From NCBI GenBank assembly GCA_964293815.1, contig CAXYYC010000023.1:1-43865 (forward strand): 43,865 bases of DNA, written 5' to 3'. The first letter of the stretch is position 1, and each line of letters begins with the position of its first letter. The translations under genes were made by a program, and so were the position numbers. Source of the stretch: CTSOIL-112 sp964293815 (GTDB lineage Bacteria; Pseudomonadota; Gammaproteobacteria; Burkholderiales; Burkholderiaceae). The notes under the pieces were generated by a model that had not been told where the DNA came from, ran no database searches, and was given only the letters and a program-made list of their open reading frames with translations. Shown in pieces: positions 1-8,571 of the stretch.

Positions 1-428
1 TGAGCAAAAAACATTCAGAACGCGACGCAGGATAGGGGTCGTAGTTGTTCTACGACAACCCCTATTCTGCAACAAAGTTCTGGGGGCTTTTTGCCAGAAC
101 CCGACGGGCTGGCGCTTGGCGTGCGATTAACTGCGTTGTGACGCTTGTCTATGGAATGACCATAGACTGCGCGCCACGCCTTGTTTCTCATCACGCCAAT
201 CAGCCAGCTCAGACGGTAGGGGTTATTCCGTGTTTCCCTAACAAAGCTGTGCCAAAATATACTCGACAGCACAGGGCGTTCACTATACCTGCTTTGGCAT
301 TGATAAAACAAGTTTAATGAGGATATTGTTGCTGAAAAAAATCATTTGCTTCAAATAAGTGCGTTTTTTTCAACTTTAAGTAGTAATTTTTTTGGTTTTT
401 TGCCGTAAACAGCAAAATTCAAACAAAT
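1..428. other. non-coding, hairpin-rich stretch upstream of chaA
   Basis: I see no recognisable gene here. Both strands carry overlapping open frames of about 90-98 codons, but neither resembles a known family and neither has a convincing ribosome binding site. The stretch holds several inverted repeats: 26-43 against 49-69 (a long near-perfect stem around CTACGA), GCCAG at 93-97 against CTGGC further right around a CCCG/CGGG core, and GTCTATGG (147-154) against CCATAGAC (160-167) with a 5-nt loop. Such density of stems suggests a dispersed repeat or a structured RNA rather than coding DNA. From 318 on the DNA is A/T-rich and promoter-like. Confidence 0.4.
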
Positions 429-456
429 TTGTCAGGTAAGATGTAGACCTTAAATC
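429..456 (+). promoter_or_regulatory. possible chaA promoter
   Basis: TTGTCA (429-434) and TAAATC (451-456) are separated by 16 nt, resembling a sigma70 promoter. Transcription would begin near 463, which fits an ATG start at 485 and would exclude the upstream TTG at 458. Confidence 0.35.
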
Positions 457-484
457 ATTGGATAGTCAAAATAAATGGAGCAGC

Positions 485-1588
485 ATGGTCAATTTTTTTC
501 GTAAACCTCTCTTTGATACCCCAGCATGGGGTTTGTTAATCCCGCTGATTGCGGTGGGTATCTTATTTGTTGTGATGGGCAATGAGCTCTCAGGATTCGG
601 CCTAACTCTGGTTTCCATTGCGCTGATTTCTGCGGTTTTAATGGCGGTTCATCATGCAGAGGTGATCGCCTTGCGTGTGGGCGAGCCGTTTGGTACGTTG
701 GTTTTGGCCTTGGCAGTCACCATCATCGAAGTCTCCTTAATTGTGACCCTGATGCTATCGGGTGGCGAGGCGATCAGTGCGCTGGCGCGTGATACGGTAT
801 TCGCTACAGTGATGATCGTCTGTAACGGCGTGGTCGGACTGTGTTTACTATTGGGTGCATGGCGGCATCGCGTGCTGGTATTTCGTGTGGATGGAACGAC
901 GCCAACGCTATCAGTTTTGGCGACATTGGCAACTTTGACCTTGGTATTGCCTAAATTCACCTCCTCAACCAGCGGCCCCACGCTGACCAATACCCAATTG
1001 ATCTTCACAGGTATTGTGGCGTTGATCTTATACGCCGTATTTGTCTTTGTCTTGACGATTCGACATCGCGAGAATTTTTTGCCACCGGATCAGCATGATT
1101 TAGATGAACAAGATGCGCATCCGCGTCCATCAGTGTTGGCCAGTATTATGAGTTTAACCTTCTTGCTCGTCTCGCTGGTCGCCGTAGTCGGTTTGGCAAA
1201 AACCTTGGCGCCTGCGATTGAAGCAGGGGTCAATGCCATTTCCGCGCCGCTGGCCGTGGTTGGTATTGCGATTGCGATATTGGTTTTACTACCCGAAACC
1301 TTGTCCGCCGTGCGTGCGGCTCTGCGTAATCGCATGCAGATCAGCTTCAATTTAGCGCTCGGCTCCGCATTGGCAACCATTGGCCTGACTATTCCGGCAG
1401 TCGCAATCACCTCATTGGTGTTGAATCTGCCACTGGAGTTGGGTTTGCCTTATAAAGAAATCTCGCTGTTGGGCTTGACCTTGATGATCTCCGTCATGAC
1501 CTTGTCACGCAACAACGCAACGGTGCTACAAGGTACAGTACATCTGGTGTTATTCATCGTGTTTTTATTCTTGAGTGTATTCCCATGA
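485..1588 (+). CDS. chaA: calcium/proton antiporter ChaA
   Basis: This is an inner-membrane cation/H+ exchanger of the CaCA superfamily, which in E. coli exports Ca2+, Na+ and K+ at alkaline pH. The 367-residue product is almost entirely hydrophobic, with about eleven predicted membrane segments in two halves. Each half carries the family's acidic exchanger motif: HHAEVIALRVGEPFGTL near residues 60-75 and LLPETLSAVRAALRNRMQ around residues 265-285, followed by FNLALGSALATIGLTIP. An acidic linker (DQHDLDEQDAH) separates the halves. I chose ATG 485 because GGAG lies 4 nt before it; an in-frame TTG at 458 would add nine residues. Length agrees with E. coli ChaA (366). The gene stands alone, with no partner downstream. 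Confidence 0.93.
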   Translation: MVNFFRKPLFDTPAWGLLIPLIAVGILFVVMGNELSGFGLTLVSIALISAVLMAVHHAEVIALRVGEPFGTLVLALAVTIIEVSLIVTLMLSGGEAISALARDTVFATVMIVCNGVVGLCLLLGAWRHRVLVFRVDGTTPTLSVLATLATLTLVLPKFTSSTSGPTLTNTQLIFTGIVALILYAVFVFVLTIRHRENFLPPDQHDLDEQDAHPRPSVLASIMSLTFLLVSLVAVVGLAKTLAPAIEAGVNAISAPLAVVGIAIAILVLLPETLSAVRAALRNRMQISFNLALGSALATIGLTIPAVAITSLVLNLPLELGLPYKEISLLGLTLMISVMTLSRNNATVLQGTVHLVLFIVFLFLSVFP

Positions 1589-1634
1589 CGGGAGTCTGAC
1601 GGTCGGTGGCGAGCTTCTAATTGATGGCTCATGG

Positions 1635-1847
1635 CTACTCAAAAAGCATTGTCAAATTAGCATGAGAAACGCAATATAGAGTCACGATTTTCTCGGACAA
1701 AAAAGCTAATTTGACGATGCATGCTTGGGGATCCGTGTTGATCAACAGCACACGCCAACCGAAGTCTGCCAAAATCGCACCAAGGTTGGCAGCAAGCGTC
1801 GTTTTACCGATACCGCCTTTGGTTGAAACAATTCCAATCGTATACAT
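1635..1847 (-). pseudogene. truncated ParA/Soj-type ATPase fragment
   Basis: The first 42 or so codons match the N-terminus of ParA/MinD-type partition ATPases: MYTIGIVSTKGGIGKTTLAA carries the deviant Walker A box (KGGIGKTT), followed by LLINTDPQA, the usual strand after it. Immediately after DPQA the similarity stops, exactly where the right arm of a 16-bp inverted repeat begins, and the remaining codons (to 1635) are read from that insert. The rest of a ParA (about 200 residues) is absent, because chaA ends at 1588. The 5' end looks genuine, with GGAG upstream of the ATG. I read it as the remnant of a plasmid or integrative-element partition gene, probably not functional. Confidence 0.75.
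1646..1720. repeat. 75-bp insert with 16-bp imperfect inverted repeats
   Basis: GCATTGTCAAATTAGC (1646-1661) is the reverse complement of GCTAATTTGACGATGC (1705-1720) except for one base. The arms enclose 43 nt and lie exactly at the break in the ParA fragment. This is the layout of a miniature inverted-repeat element or the scar of a larger one. I could not see a convincing target-site duplication. Confidence 0.5.
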
Positions 1848-2015
1848 TTACATTCTCCATCAAAAACCTTTAAAAATCACATTCACCACCTCTCTTCCCC
1901 TTAAACTTAACTTCGCATAATTGATATTATGTTAAATTATTGAAATAAAAGCGGCCTCTGCCAATTATATGAAGTTAGTTCACAACCTTTATTGTCTATT
2001 CGTATTCTCAGTGAC

Positions 2016-2535
2016 TTAGTTGTAATACGCCCGTAACCGCGTTACTTGTTTGATGTAATTGCGCGTTTCTTGTGGCATATTGTCAAAGCCTCGATAGCCT
2101 TGTCGTTTATAGCGATCGACATTGCCCATTCCCCAGTTGTATGCGGCTAAGCTTAAATTCAAGTCGCCATCATAGCGTTTGTACAGCGTAGATAGATAGC
2201 GTGCAGCAGCCTGTGCGGCAGGTTCAGGATCATGCGGATCGCTCAGGCGCAAATCCCGCGCCGTCGCTGGCATAATCTGAAATAGTCCCCTTGCGCCTAC
2301 AGGACTTCGTGCGCGGAGTTTGCCTGAGGATTCTTGGTGCATGACTGCTGACAACAAGCCTTTGGGCAAGTCGTATTGTCGCTCCAAGCTGGATAAGTCT
2401 AATGTGTCACGCCAGCTTTTAACGCGCTCAAAGGCGCTTTTTTCCTGTGGATTAACGCGCGGCGTAGAACATCCGCCCAGCCCGAGGCTCAGTACTGCTG
2501 TACTGATTAGAATGTGAAATAATGGTTTTTTTCAT
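2016..2535 (-). CDS. lipoprotein lytic transglycosylase (SLT domain), reading frame interrupted at an A7 tract
   Basis: The catalytic part is a compact soluble lytic transglycosylase domain that cleaves peptidoglycan glycan strands. It has AVMHQESSG with the catalytic Glu, GARGLFQIMPATA, and AAYNWGMGNVDRY, all hallmark SLT motifs, and ends RLRAYYN. In the open frame the first usable start is TTG at 2387, which leaves only the domain. Upstream, the same frame encodes PLFHILISTAVLSLGLGGC, a signal peptide with lipobox LGGC, but it meets a TGA formed by ATGAAAAAAACC at 2535. With six instead of seven A's (tract at 2526-2532 on the complementary strand) the ATG at 2535 would be in frame and give a normal lipoprotein of about 172 residues. 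The gene is therefore phase-off, broken, or affected by a sequencing error. Confidence 0.8.
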
Positions 2536-2816
2536 GTTGCTCATTATAGCAAGCACATTTTAAACGCGTGCCCAGAGACCCTAAAAATGTGAATGTGATC
2601 GCGCTTTTGGCTTGATTTGATGGTGTAAATGGCGTTTAGGTGGTTAATTGGTTTAATGAAGTCCAATCATTTTTTGCCGTTGAAGCGTTTCAATTTCTAA
2701 AAGTGCTTCTTATTTGATTGATTTTAAAGCATTTTTTATTTGATTATTTATCAATTCAATAGTTGAATCCGATTCAGTATAATGAGGTCATTCACTCTTT
2801 TTATTGAAAGACTGTT
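2536..2816. promoter_or_regulatory. intergenic region with probable glnE promoter
   Basis: There is no gene here. A perfect TATAAT at 2778-2783 with TTCAAT at 2755-2760 (17-nt spacing) lies 33 nt before the glnE start codon and is its likely promoter. The rest is A/T-rich, containing the divergent upstream region of the transglycosylase gene. Confidence 0.5.
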
Positions 2817-5576
2817 ATGAGTTCGCCGCTTTTGTGTGCTTCTTATTCTCATTATGCCCAGCGTATGCTGGATGCGCAGCGCGTTGGGGCTGAGGAGGTT
2901 TCGGCGCTGGCCACACAGTTGCCTTTGTCAATTCAGGACATGACGGCGCTGATTGAATCGAAACTGCCTGTGCATCATGACGCGGAGCAAGCAATGGCTG
3001 AGGCTCTGCGCAAAACACGAATCTTGGTGATGTTGGCAATGATGGAGTTTGATTTGTCGCACGCGCCGACTGAGCAGACTTTGGATGCGATCACGCAAAC
3101 GATCAGTGCGCTGGCGGATGCGTCTACGCTGAGTGCTTTGGATGTCGCGTATCGTGCTTTGACTGAGATTCATGGTGAACCGCGATCTGAGTCAACTGGT
3201 GCGGCCATGCCTTTATGGGTCATGGGTATGGGGAAATTGTCCGGACGCGAATTGAATGTGTCATCGGATATGGATTTGGTGTTCGTGTTTGAGCATGAAG
3301 GCGAAACGGTTGCGCCGATGGAGGGACAACGCATTCGCGCCCTCTCGCATGGCGAGTTTTTTGACCGCTTGGGTCGGCGCATGATCAAGCTGCTGGATGA
3401 TGTGAGTGAATTTGGCTTTGTGTTCCGCGTGGATATGCGTCTGCGTCCGAATGGTGCATCGGGCGCGTTGTGCGTGAGTTTGAGCACGCTGGAGAAATAT
3501 TTATTCACGCAGGCGCGTACATGGGAGCGTTTTGTCTGGCTGAAAAGTCGTTTGATTAACCCTTCTTCGCATTCGTATTTGCTCGATCAAGTAGTCACGC
3601 CATTCGTATTCCGCCGGTATTTGGACTACGATGCGATTGATGCATTGCGCGATGTACACCACAAAATTCGTGCGAAAGCGGAAAGCCGTTCGGCAAAAAA
3701 TCCTGAGTCTGAGGACATCAAAATCGGGGCGGGTGGCATTCGAGAGATTGAATTCAGCGTGCAGTTACCGCAGATCATTAAAGGTGCGCGCTTGCCCAGT
3801 TTGCAACAAAAAGCGACTTTGACTGCCCTGCCCGAGCTATCCAAAGCCGGATTGATGGATGATCCGACCATGTGTCAATTGCGCGAGCATTATGTGTTTT
3901 TGCGCCATTTGGAGCATCGGATTCAGTATTTGAATGATGCGCAAACGCAGCAAATTCCAGCTGAGCCAGAGCTGCGCGAACGTATTGCGCACGCCATGCG
4001 GTTTGACGATTGGGGGCAATTAGAACAACACTTGCGCATCGGTCAGGCAAATGTGATGCGCCATTTCAATGCCCTTTTTGATTCTGCGCCAGAGCAGTCA
4101 CCGAATGAGCGCTCATTGAGCGCGTCTCAGTCCAGCGATCCGCAGAATGATGACTGGGCGGCGCTGTGGGCGCGCTTTGATTCGCCGCAGGAGATCAGCG
4201 ACATCTATGCGCGCATGGAAACGAACCCGCGCCAAAACCAATTACCCGAGCGCAGTTTGATTCGTTACAAGCAATTGGTCAACGCGAGCGCCCAGATTTT
4301 GGTGGCTCGCTATCCTGATCAAATTATTCCAATGGAATGGTTACAGCGCATTTGGAATTTTTTAGACGCAATTAGCCGAAGAAGCAGCTATTTAGCGCTA
4401 TTGGTTGAATATCCCAAGGCATTGGAACGCTTGGTCGAGCTGCTCGCCAGCTCGCGCTTTGTTGCAGATTATTTGACGGCGCACCCAATTTTGCTGGACG
4501 AATTGCTCAACGTTGAGCAATTGCACGGCGCACCCGATTGGCCTGCGCTCAAAACGCATCTAAATCAGTTGCTCAACCATGCCAAACACCACGACGGTAA
4601 ACCGGATGTCGAGCGGCAAATGGATATTTTGCGCGAAAATCACCACAGCCAAGTGTTTCGTCTGCTGGTGCAGGAATTGGACGGCTTGTGGACCGTTGAG
4701 CAATTGGCGGATCATCTGTCGGATTTGAGCGACGTGATGCTGGATGCTGCTTTGTATCACTGCTGGGATGCGTTTGCGAAAAAACACCGTGATACGCCGA
4801 AATTTGCCATCATTGCCTACGGTAAATTGGGCGGCAAAGAGATGGGCTACGCCTCTGATTTGGACTTGGTATTCGTATTTGACGATCCGGCGCAAGAAGC
4901 ATTGGAAGTGTACAGCCGCTTTGCGCAACGTCTGAACAATTGGCTCACTGCGCCGACCGGCGCCGGAGTGCTATTTGATACCGACTACCGTCTGCGCCCG
5001 AACGGTGACAGCGGTTTGATGGTCGTCAGCACCAAAATGTTTGAGCAGTATCAGCGTGAATCGGCGTGGTTCTGGGAGCATCAGGCGCTCACACGCGCAC
5101 GCTATTGCGCGGGAGATGCAGATATTGGCACATGGTTTGAAGACTGTCGCCGCTCGATTTTATCCGCCGAGCGCGATATTCAAAAAGTTCGAACTGAAAT
5201 TTTGTCCATGCGCGATAAATTGCAGGCTGGTCATCCAAACCCAAGTGAGCTGTTTGACCTGAAATACGACTCGGGTGGCATGGTGGATATCGAGTTTTGT
5301 GTACAGGCGCTGGTTTTGGGCTATTCCAATCAGCACCCCGAACTACTCGATAATAAAGGCAACATCGCCCTGCTCGAACGTGCGGGTAATGCGGGTTTGA
5401 TTCCCCCGACATTGGCCAAACAATGTGGCGACGCTTATCGCCATTACCGCTATTTGCAACACACCATGCGCATGCAAAATATCGCCAAGCCGCGAGTAGC
5501 GCCAGAAAGTGTCGCACAGCATGTTCAAGCGGTAAATCAACTGTATGAAATCGTTTTAGGAAAAAATAACTTCTAA
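2817..5576 (+). CDS. glnE: bifunctional glutamine synthetase adenylyltransferase / adenylyl-removing enzyme
   Basis: GlnE adds AMP to, or removes it from, glutamine synthetase according to PII and glutamine signals, and so sets nitrogen assimilation. The 919-residue product has the expected duplicated layout. An N-terminal nucleotidyltransferase domain carries MGMGKLSGREL...SSDMDLVFVF at about residues 134-160 (adenylyl-removing half), with GAGGIREIEF near 305. A second copy carries YGKLGGKEMGYASDLDLVFV at about 666-685 (adenylylating half), with DYRLRPNG and a C-terminal helical domain. E. coli GlnE has 946 residues. The first copy has GKLSG where GKLGG is usual, a mild substitution. The ATG start is supported by GAAAG upstream. 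Stands alone, without glnB or glnA nearby. Confidence 0.96.
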   Translation: MSSPLLCASYSHYAQRMLDAQRVGAEEVSALATQLPLSIQDMTALIESKLPVHHDAEQAMAEALRKTRILVMLAMMEFDLSHAPTEQTLDAITQTISALADASTLSALDVAYRALTEIHGEPRSESTGAAMPLWVMGMGKLSGRELNVSSDMDLVFVFEHEGETVAPMEGQRIRALSHGEFFDRLGRRMIKLLDDVSEFGFVFRVDMRLRPNGASGALCVSLSTLEKYLFTQARTWERFVWLKSRLINPSSHSYLLDQVVTPFVFRRYLDYDAIDALRDVHHKIRAKAESRSAKNPESEDIKIGAGGIREIEFSVQLPQIIKGARLPSLQQKATLTALPELSKAGLMDDPTMCQLREHYVFLRHLEHRIQYLNDAQTQQIPAEPELRERIAHAMRFDDWGQLEQHLRIGQANVMRHFNALFDSAPEQSPNERSLSASQSSDPQNDDWAALWARFDSPQEISDIYARMETNPRQNQLPERSLIRYKQLVNASAQILVARYPDQIIPMEWLQRIWNFLDAISRRSSYLALLVEYPKALERLVELLASSRFVADYLTAHPILLDELLNVEQLHGAPDWPALKTHLNQLLNHAKHHDGKPDVERQMDILRENHHSQVFRLLVQELDGLWTVEQLADHLSDLSDVMLDAALYHCWDAFAKKHRDTPKFAIIAYGKLGGKEMGYASDLDLVFVFDDPAQEALEVYSRFAQRLNNWLTAPTGAGVLFDTDYRLRPNGDSGLMVVSTKMFEQYQRESAWFWEHQALTRARYCAGDADIGTWFEDCRRSILSAERDIQKVRTEILSMRDKLQAGHPNPSELFDLKYDSGGMVDIEFCVQALVLGYSNQHPELLDNKGNIALLERAGNAGLIPPTLAKQCGDAYRHYRYLQHTMRMQNIAKPRVAPESVAQHVQAVNQLYEIVLGKNNF

Positions 5577-5678
5577 AATATTTTACTTATTAAGGTGTTT
5601 TTCATGAATATTCATTATTTATGTTAACCCCAAAACCGCGTGCTCAATTATAATAATGGAAAAGATTAATTCCCCATT

Positions 5679-5713
5679 CCTGATATCATCAGGTTCGCCA
5701 AAATTGCTATAAT
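5679..5713 (+). promoter_or_regulatory. rquA promoter region with CCTGAT-ATC-ATCAGG palindrome
   Basis: A perfect hyphenated palindrome, CCTGAT (5679-5684) and ATCAGG (5688-5693), lies directly upstream of a TATAAT at 5708-5713, where the -35 region should be. It resembles an operator or activator site overlapping the -35 element. The spacing between TGAT and ATCA is 3 nt, one less than the FNR consensus, so I do not call it an FNR box. Confidence 0.4.
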
Positions 5714-5772
5714 TCTCCAAGCTATTCTAGCTATTTTGCCTATTTAATCTAAATAATAAAGGTGAGGTCAAC

Positions 5773-6537
5773 GTGCAAAATATAACATCCGAAATAACCT
5801 CCGCAGAGCATCACAACAAAGCAACACAAGCGGCGAATACCACCAATTCATCGCCCGCCGCGACTTCAGAGCAATTACCCGAATACTTGGATGACGTCTA
5901 TAACTGGGCGTATGTCAATGAGCGCAATGTCGAATGGCTTGATCGCAACGTCGTTTTTAATGTCCTATTATTTGGCAATGGTCCCCGTCTCAAGCGCGCA
6001 TATATCGATCATATCCAGCCCGGAATGCGTGTCTGGCAAGTGGCGCACGTTTACGGCGATCTGGTCAACAATGCTGCGGAAAAAGTCGGCTCGAACGGAC
6101 AGTTTGACATCACGGACATTGCCACGATTCAAATCAACCATACCAAACGCAAAATCGGCCATTTGCCACAGGTTGCGATTCACCACATTGATGCGGCGCA
6201 GTGGCAGGGCAAAAACTATGATTTAACCTGTAGTTTTTTCCTGCTGCACGAAGTGCCGGATAATAAAAAAACTGAGATTCTCAACCAAATGTTGCGCTCA
6301 ATTGAGCCCAATGGTCAGCTCGTGTTTGTGGACTACCACCGCCCTGCTCTTTGGAATCCGGTCGGTTGGCTGTTGCGTTGGGTCAATGCCAAATTAGAGC
6401 CATTCGCTGAAGCACTGTGGCATAAAGAGATCAAAGACTTTGCCGATCCCGCTTTGGCCGACCAGTTCGTTTGGCACAAACGCACCTTTTTTGGTGGCGT
6501 GTACCAAGCGGTCTACGCGGAATATAAAAAGTCATAA
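5773..6537 (+). CDS. rquA: rhodoquinone biosynthesis protein RquA
   Basis: RquA converts ubiquinone to rhodoquinone by replacing a methoxy group with an amino group, using S-adenosylmethionine as amino donor; rhodoquinol then feeds electrons to fumarate reductase. The 254-residue product has a low-complexity N-terminus (about 35 residues, Ser/Thr/Ala-rich). It then shows the family signature PEYLDDVYNWAYVNERNVEW, VLLFGNGPRL, and a degenerate class I methyltransferase fold in which the usual DxGxG loop reads VWQVAHVYGDL (residues 87-97). SFFLLHEVPDNKK, FVDYHRP and the terminal RTFFGGVYQAVY also fit RquA. The start is GTG 5773 after AGGTGAGG. An intrinsic terminator follows. It lies next to a dicarboxylate carrier and frdABCD. 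The assignment is from motifs and context; a related UbiE/COQ5-like methyltransferase is the alternative. Confidence 0.85.
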   Translation: MQNITSEITSAEHHNKATQAANTTNSSPAATSEQLPEYLDDVYNWAYVNERNVEWLDRNVVFNVLLFGNGPRLKRAYIDHIQPGMRVWQVAHVYGDLVNNAAEKVGSNGQFDITDIATIQINHTKRKIGHLPQVAIHHIDAAQWQGKNYDLTCSFFLLHEVPDNKKTEILNQMLRSIEPNGQLVFVDYHRPALWNPVGWLLRWVNAKLEPFAEALWHKEIKDFADPALADQFVWHKRTFFGGVYQAVYAEYKKS

Positions 6538-6554
6538 TATTCATCGCATCAAAC

Positions 6555-6587
6555 AGCAAAAAGCCTGCTACATGCAGGCTTTTTGCT
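6555..6587. terminator. bidirectional terminator between rquA and the dicarboxylate carrier
   Basis: AGCAAAAAGCCTGC (6555-6568) pairs perfectly with GCAGGCTTTTTGCT (6574-6587) around a 5-nt loop. A and T runs on both sides of the GC stem let it end both convergent genes. Confidence 0.9.
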
Positions 6588-6603
6588 GATTTGTCGTTAT
6601 GAA

Positions 6604-7995
6604 TCATAACAAAAACAGATACGCCCAACCGCCAATCAAGCCAACGCAGATGACGTTAAGCACCAGCCCCACGCGAACCATTTCCTTTTGGCGAATCAGC
6701 CCCGTGCCAAACACAATCGCATTCGGAGGCGTAGCAACTGGCAACATAAACGCACACGACGCACCCAGCGCAATCACCATAACCAATGCTTCTTGTGGAA
6801 CGCCAAGTTGCGGCGCAATTGCGGCAAAAATCGGAACCAGCAGCGCCGCAGAAGCAGTATTACTGGTGAACTCGGTCAAAAAGACGATAAACGCCGTACT
6901 GGCCAATACCACGATAAACGGATGCGCCAGCACAAAAGAACTCGCCACCTGCGCGCCCAAAACCGCAGAAGCACCCGAGCGGCCGAGAATGGCGCTCAAG
7001 GCGATACCGCCGCCGAATAAGAACAAAATTCCCCAGTCAGTATTGTCCGAAATCTGCTTCCAATTCGCCAGCCCCAATAACACGATCACAATGGCCGCAG
7101 TGACGGCCACCCAAGTATCTGGATTTGAGATACCGAATACATCTTTGAGCTTCGTGCCAAAAATCCATGCCGCAGCAGTACAGATAAACACAATCATGGT
7201 CAAAACACGCGGCAATGTCCAAGGAATATGCTCTTTTTCTACGCTCATGGCCAGATTCAAATTAGGACGCAAAACCAAATACATCACAGCAATCATAGCT
7301 GGCAAAATGACCAACATCATCGGCAAACCCAGCTTCATCCAGCCAGAAAAATCAAGCCCCAAGGCTTTGGCGGCAATCGCATTTGGTGGCGAGCCGACCA
7401 AACTGCCCAGACCACCGATACTGGCGGAATACGCCACGCCCAACAGCACAAACACAAAGGTACTGCGGTCTTTGCTCCGATCCAATTGCGACAACATCCC
7501 CAACACCAAAGGCAGCATCATGGCCGCTGTTGCCGTATTGCTGATCCACATGGACAAAAATGCGGTCACGCCAAACACCACCAAAGAAGCAACGCCCAAA
7601 TGCCCTTTCGAAATCGAAATCAGCCACAAGGCAATTTTTCGATCCAATTGCTGAACATGTAAAGCCGTAGCCAAAGCAAAACCACCAAAAAACAAAAAGA
7701 TAATGGGATCGGCGAATGAGCTAAACGCCCTTTGCGTAGTCATTTCAGGAATCCCCATCGCTACCGCCAGCACCGGAATCATCAGCGCCGTGATGGTGAT
7801 GTGAATCGCTTCACTCAGCCACAATACGGCGACAAATGCCAGCAATGCCAAACCCTTATTGGCATTGGTATCGTACGGCAGCACTTTGTAAATCAGCAAT
7901 GCCACTATCGCCGCGATCGCTGTGATGATTAATCCTCTGACCGTACCTTTGGGTAGCGCATCAGATACTGCATTTTGATAAGCTGTTTCTTTCAT
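6604..7995 (-). CDS. DASS/SLC13-family Na+:dicarboxylate symporter
   Basis: This is an inner-membrane carrier of the divalent anion:Na+ symporter family, which commonly takes up succinate, fumarate and malate. The 463-residue product has about 12-13 hydrophobic segments and the two family SNT signatures, ISNTATAAMMLPL near residue 150 and TSNTASAALLVPI near 380. Each is followed by a Pro-containing motif (VGSPPNAIA and VATPPNAIVFG) as in the Na+/substrate sites of VcINDY-like transporters. The ATG is preceded by AGGAG. The position between rquA and frdDCBA fits supply of C4-dicarboxylates to, or succinate handling for, fumarate respiration. Substrate is inferred; sulfate or citrate carriers belong to the same family. 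Confidence 0.88.
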   Translation of the reverse strand: MKETAYQNAVSDALPKGTVRGLIITAIAAIVALLIYKVLPYDTNANKGLALLAFVAVLWLSEAIHITITALMIPVLAVAMGIPEMTTQRAFSSFADPIIFLFFGGFALATALHVQQLDRKIALWLISISKGHLGVASLVVFGVTAFLSMWISNTATAAMMLPLVLGMLSQLDRSKDRSTFVFVLLGVAYSASIGGLGSLVGSPPNAIAAKALGLDFSGWMKLGLPMMLVILPAMIAVMYLVLRPNLNLAMSVEKEHIPWTLPRVLTMIVFICTAAAWIFGTKLKDVFGISNPDTWVAVTAAIVIVLLGLANWKQISDNTDWGILFLFGGGIALSAILGRSGASAVLGAQVASSFVLAHPFIVVLASTAFIVFLTEFTSNTASAALLVPIFAAIAPQLGVPQEALVMVIALGASCAFMLPVATPPNAIVFGTGLIRQKEMVRVGLVLNVICVGLIGGWAYLFLL

Positions 7996-8147
7996 TATTT
8001 TCTCCTATTAGAATATTATTTATCAAAATTAATCACCAAAATTTATAACAAAAGTTTGAGATAATTATGAATGCAATCGATAACACAATATTTATTAATA
8101 GAGGAAAATAAGGAGATTTAGTCAATAGAAAGAAAAAACAAGCCAAT

Positions 8148-8170
8148 AAAAAAGCGCACCGAAGAGCGCT
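8148..8170 (-). terminator. terminator of the frd operon
   Basis: On the minus strand AGCGCTC-TTCG-GTGCGCT forms a stem with a UUCG tetraloop and one mismatch, followed by six T's. It lies 44 nt past the frdD stop. Confidence 0.85.
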
Positions 8171-8213
8171 CATTGGAAGGTGATTAGGGTGACTAGCGTC
8201 ACAGATGCTTAAT

Positions 8214-8561
8214 TTACAGCCCTGCGAGCAAGGTCACCAAACTGCACAAAATCACCAAGGCATACAAAACGTAACGCGTTTTAATGCCAACATGAATGTG
8301 AAAATCATGCAAAACATAGTAGAAACGGTGCGCGGTGTGCCACAGCATCAGGAACAATATGCCGACGATCAAAATGTAGAAAAACGCATTGTGAAACAGC
8401 GGTGATACGGTGTCATAGAACGTCGCAGGATTACCCAGCAATTCCATAGGCAACAACAAGCTCAGAATGGCAATCAAAGTAGGCAACACCAATGCGGCGA
8501 TCATACCACCTGCGGCAAACAGACTCCAATACATGGATTTCATATTTTTAGGTTTACTCAT
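8214..8561 (-). CDS. frdD: fumarate reductase membrane anchor subunit D
   Basis: The 115-residue hydrophobic protein has three membrane segments and anchors FrdAB to the cytoplasmic membrane, helping form the quinol site. It matches E. coli FrdD (119 residues) in order and motifs: YWSLFAAGGMIAALVLP at the start of helix 1, LLPMELL, and the His-rich turn HTAHRFYYVLHDFHIHVG before helix 3. It starts 10 nt after the frdC stop, with a strong AAGGAGG upstream, and is the last gene of frdABCD. Confidence 0.94.
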   Translation of the reverse strand: MSKPKNMKSMYWSLFAAGGMIAALVLPTLIAILSLLLPMELLGNPATFYDTVSPLFHNAFFYILIVGILFLMLWHTAHRFYYVLHDFHIHVGIKTRYVLYALVILCSLVTLLAGL

Positions 8562-8571
8562 GGTGTCCTCC

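Noticed and set aside
45..317. Open frames of 90-98 codons on both strands at the left edge
   Set aside because: They overlap inverted repeats, lack convincing ribosome binding sites and resemble no family I know; the palindromic DNA explains open frames on both strands.
458..484. TTG start adding nine residues to ChaA
   Set aside because: The ATG at 485 has GGAG before it, and a possible promoter would start transcription downstream of the TTG.
2817..5576. Loss of a GlnE activity because of GKLSG in the first nucleotidyltransferase domain
   Set aside because: The change is conservative, and the following SSDMDL metal-binding residues are intact, so there is no reason to call the domain inactive.
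7996..8147. FNR box for the dicarboxylate carrier
   Set aside because: Several TTGA- and ATCA-like words occur in this A/T-rich region, but none has the TTGAT-N4-ATCAA arrangement.
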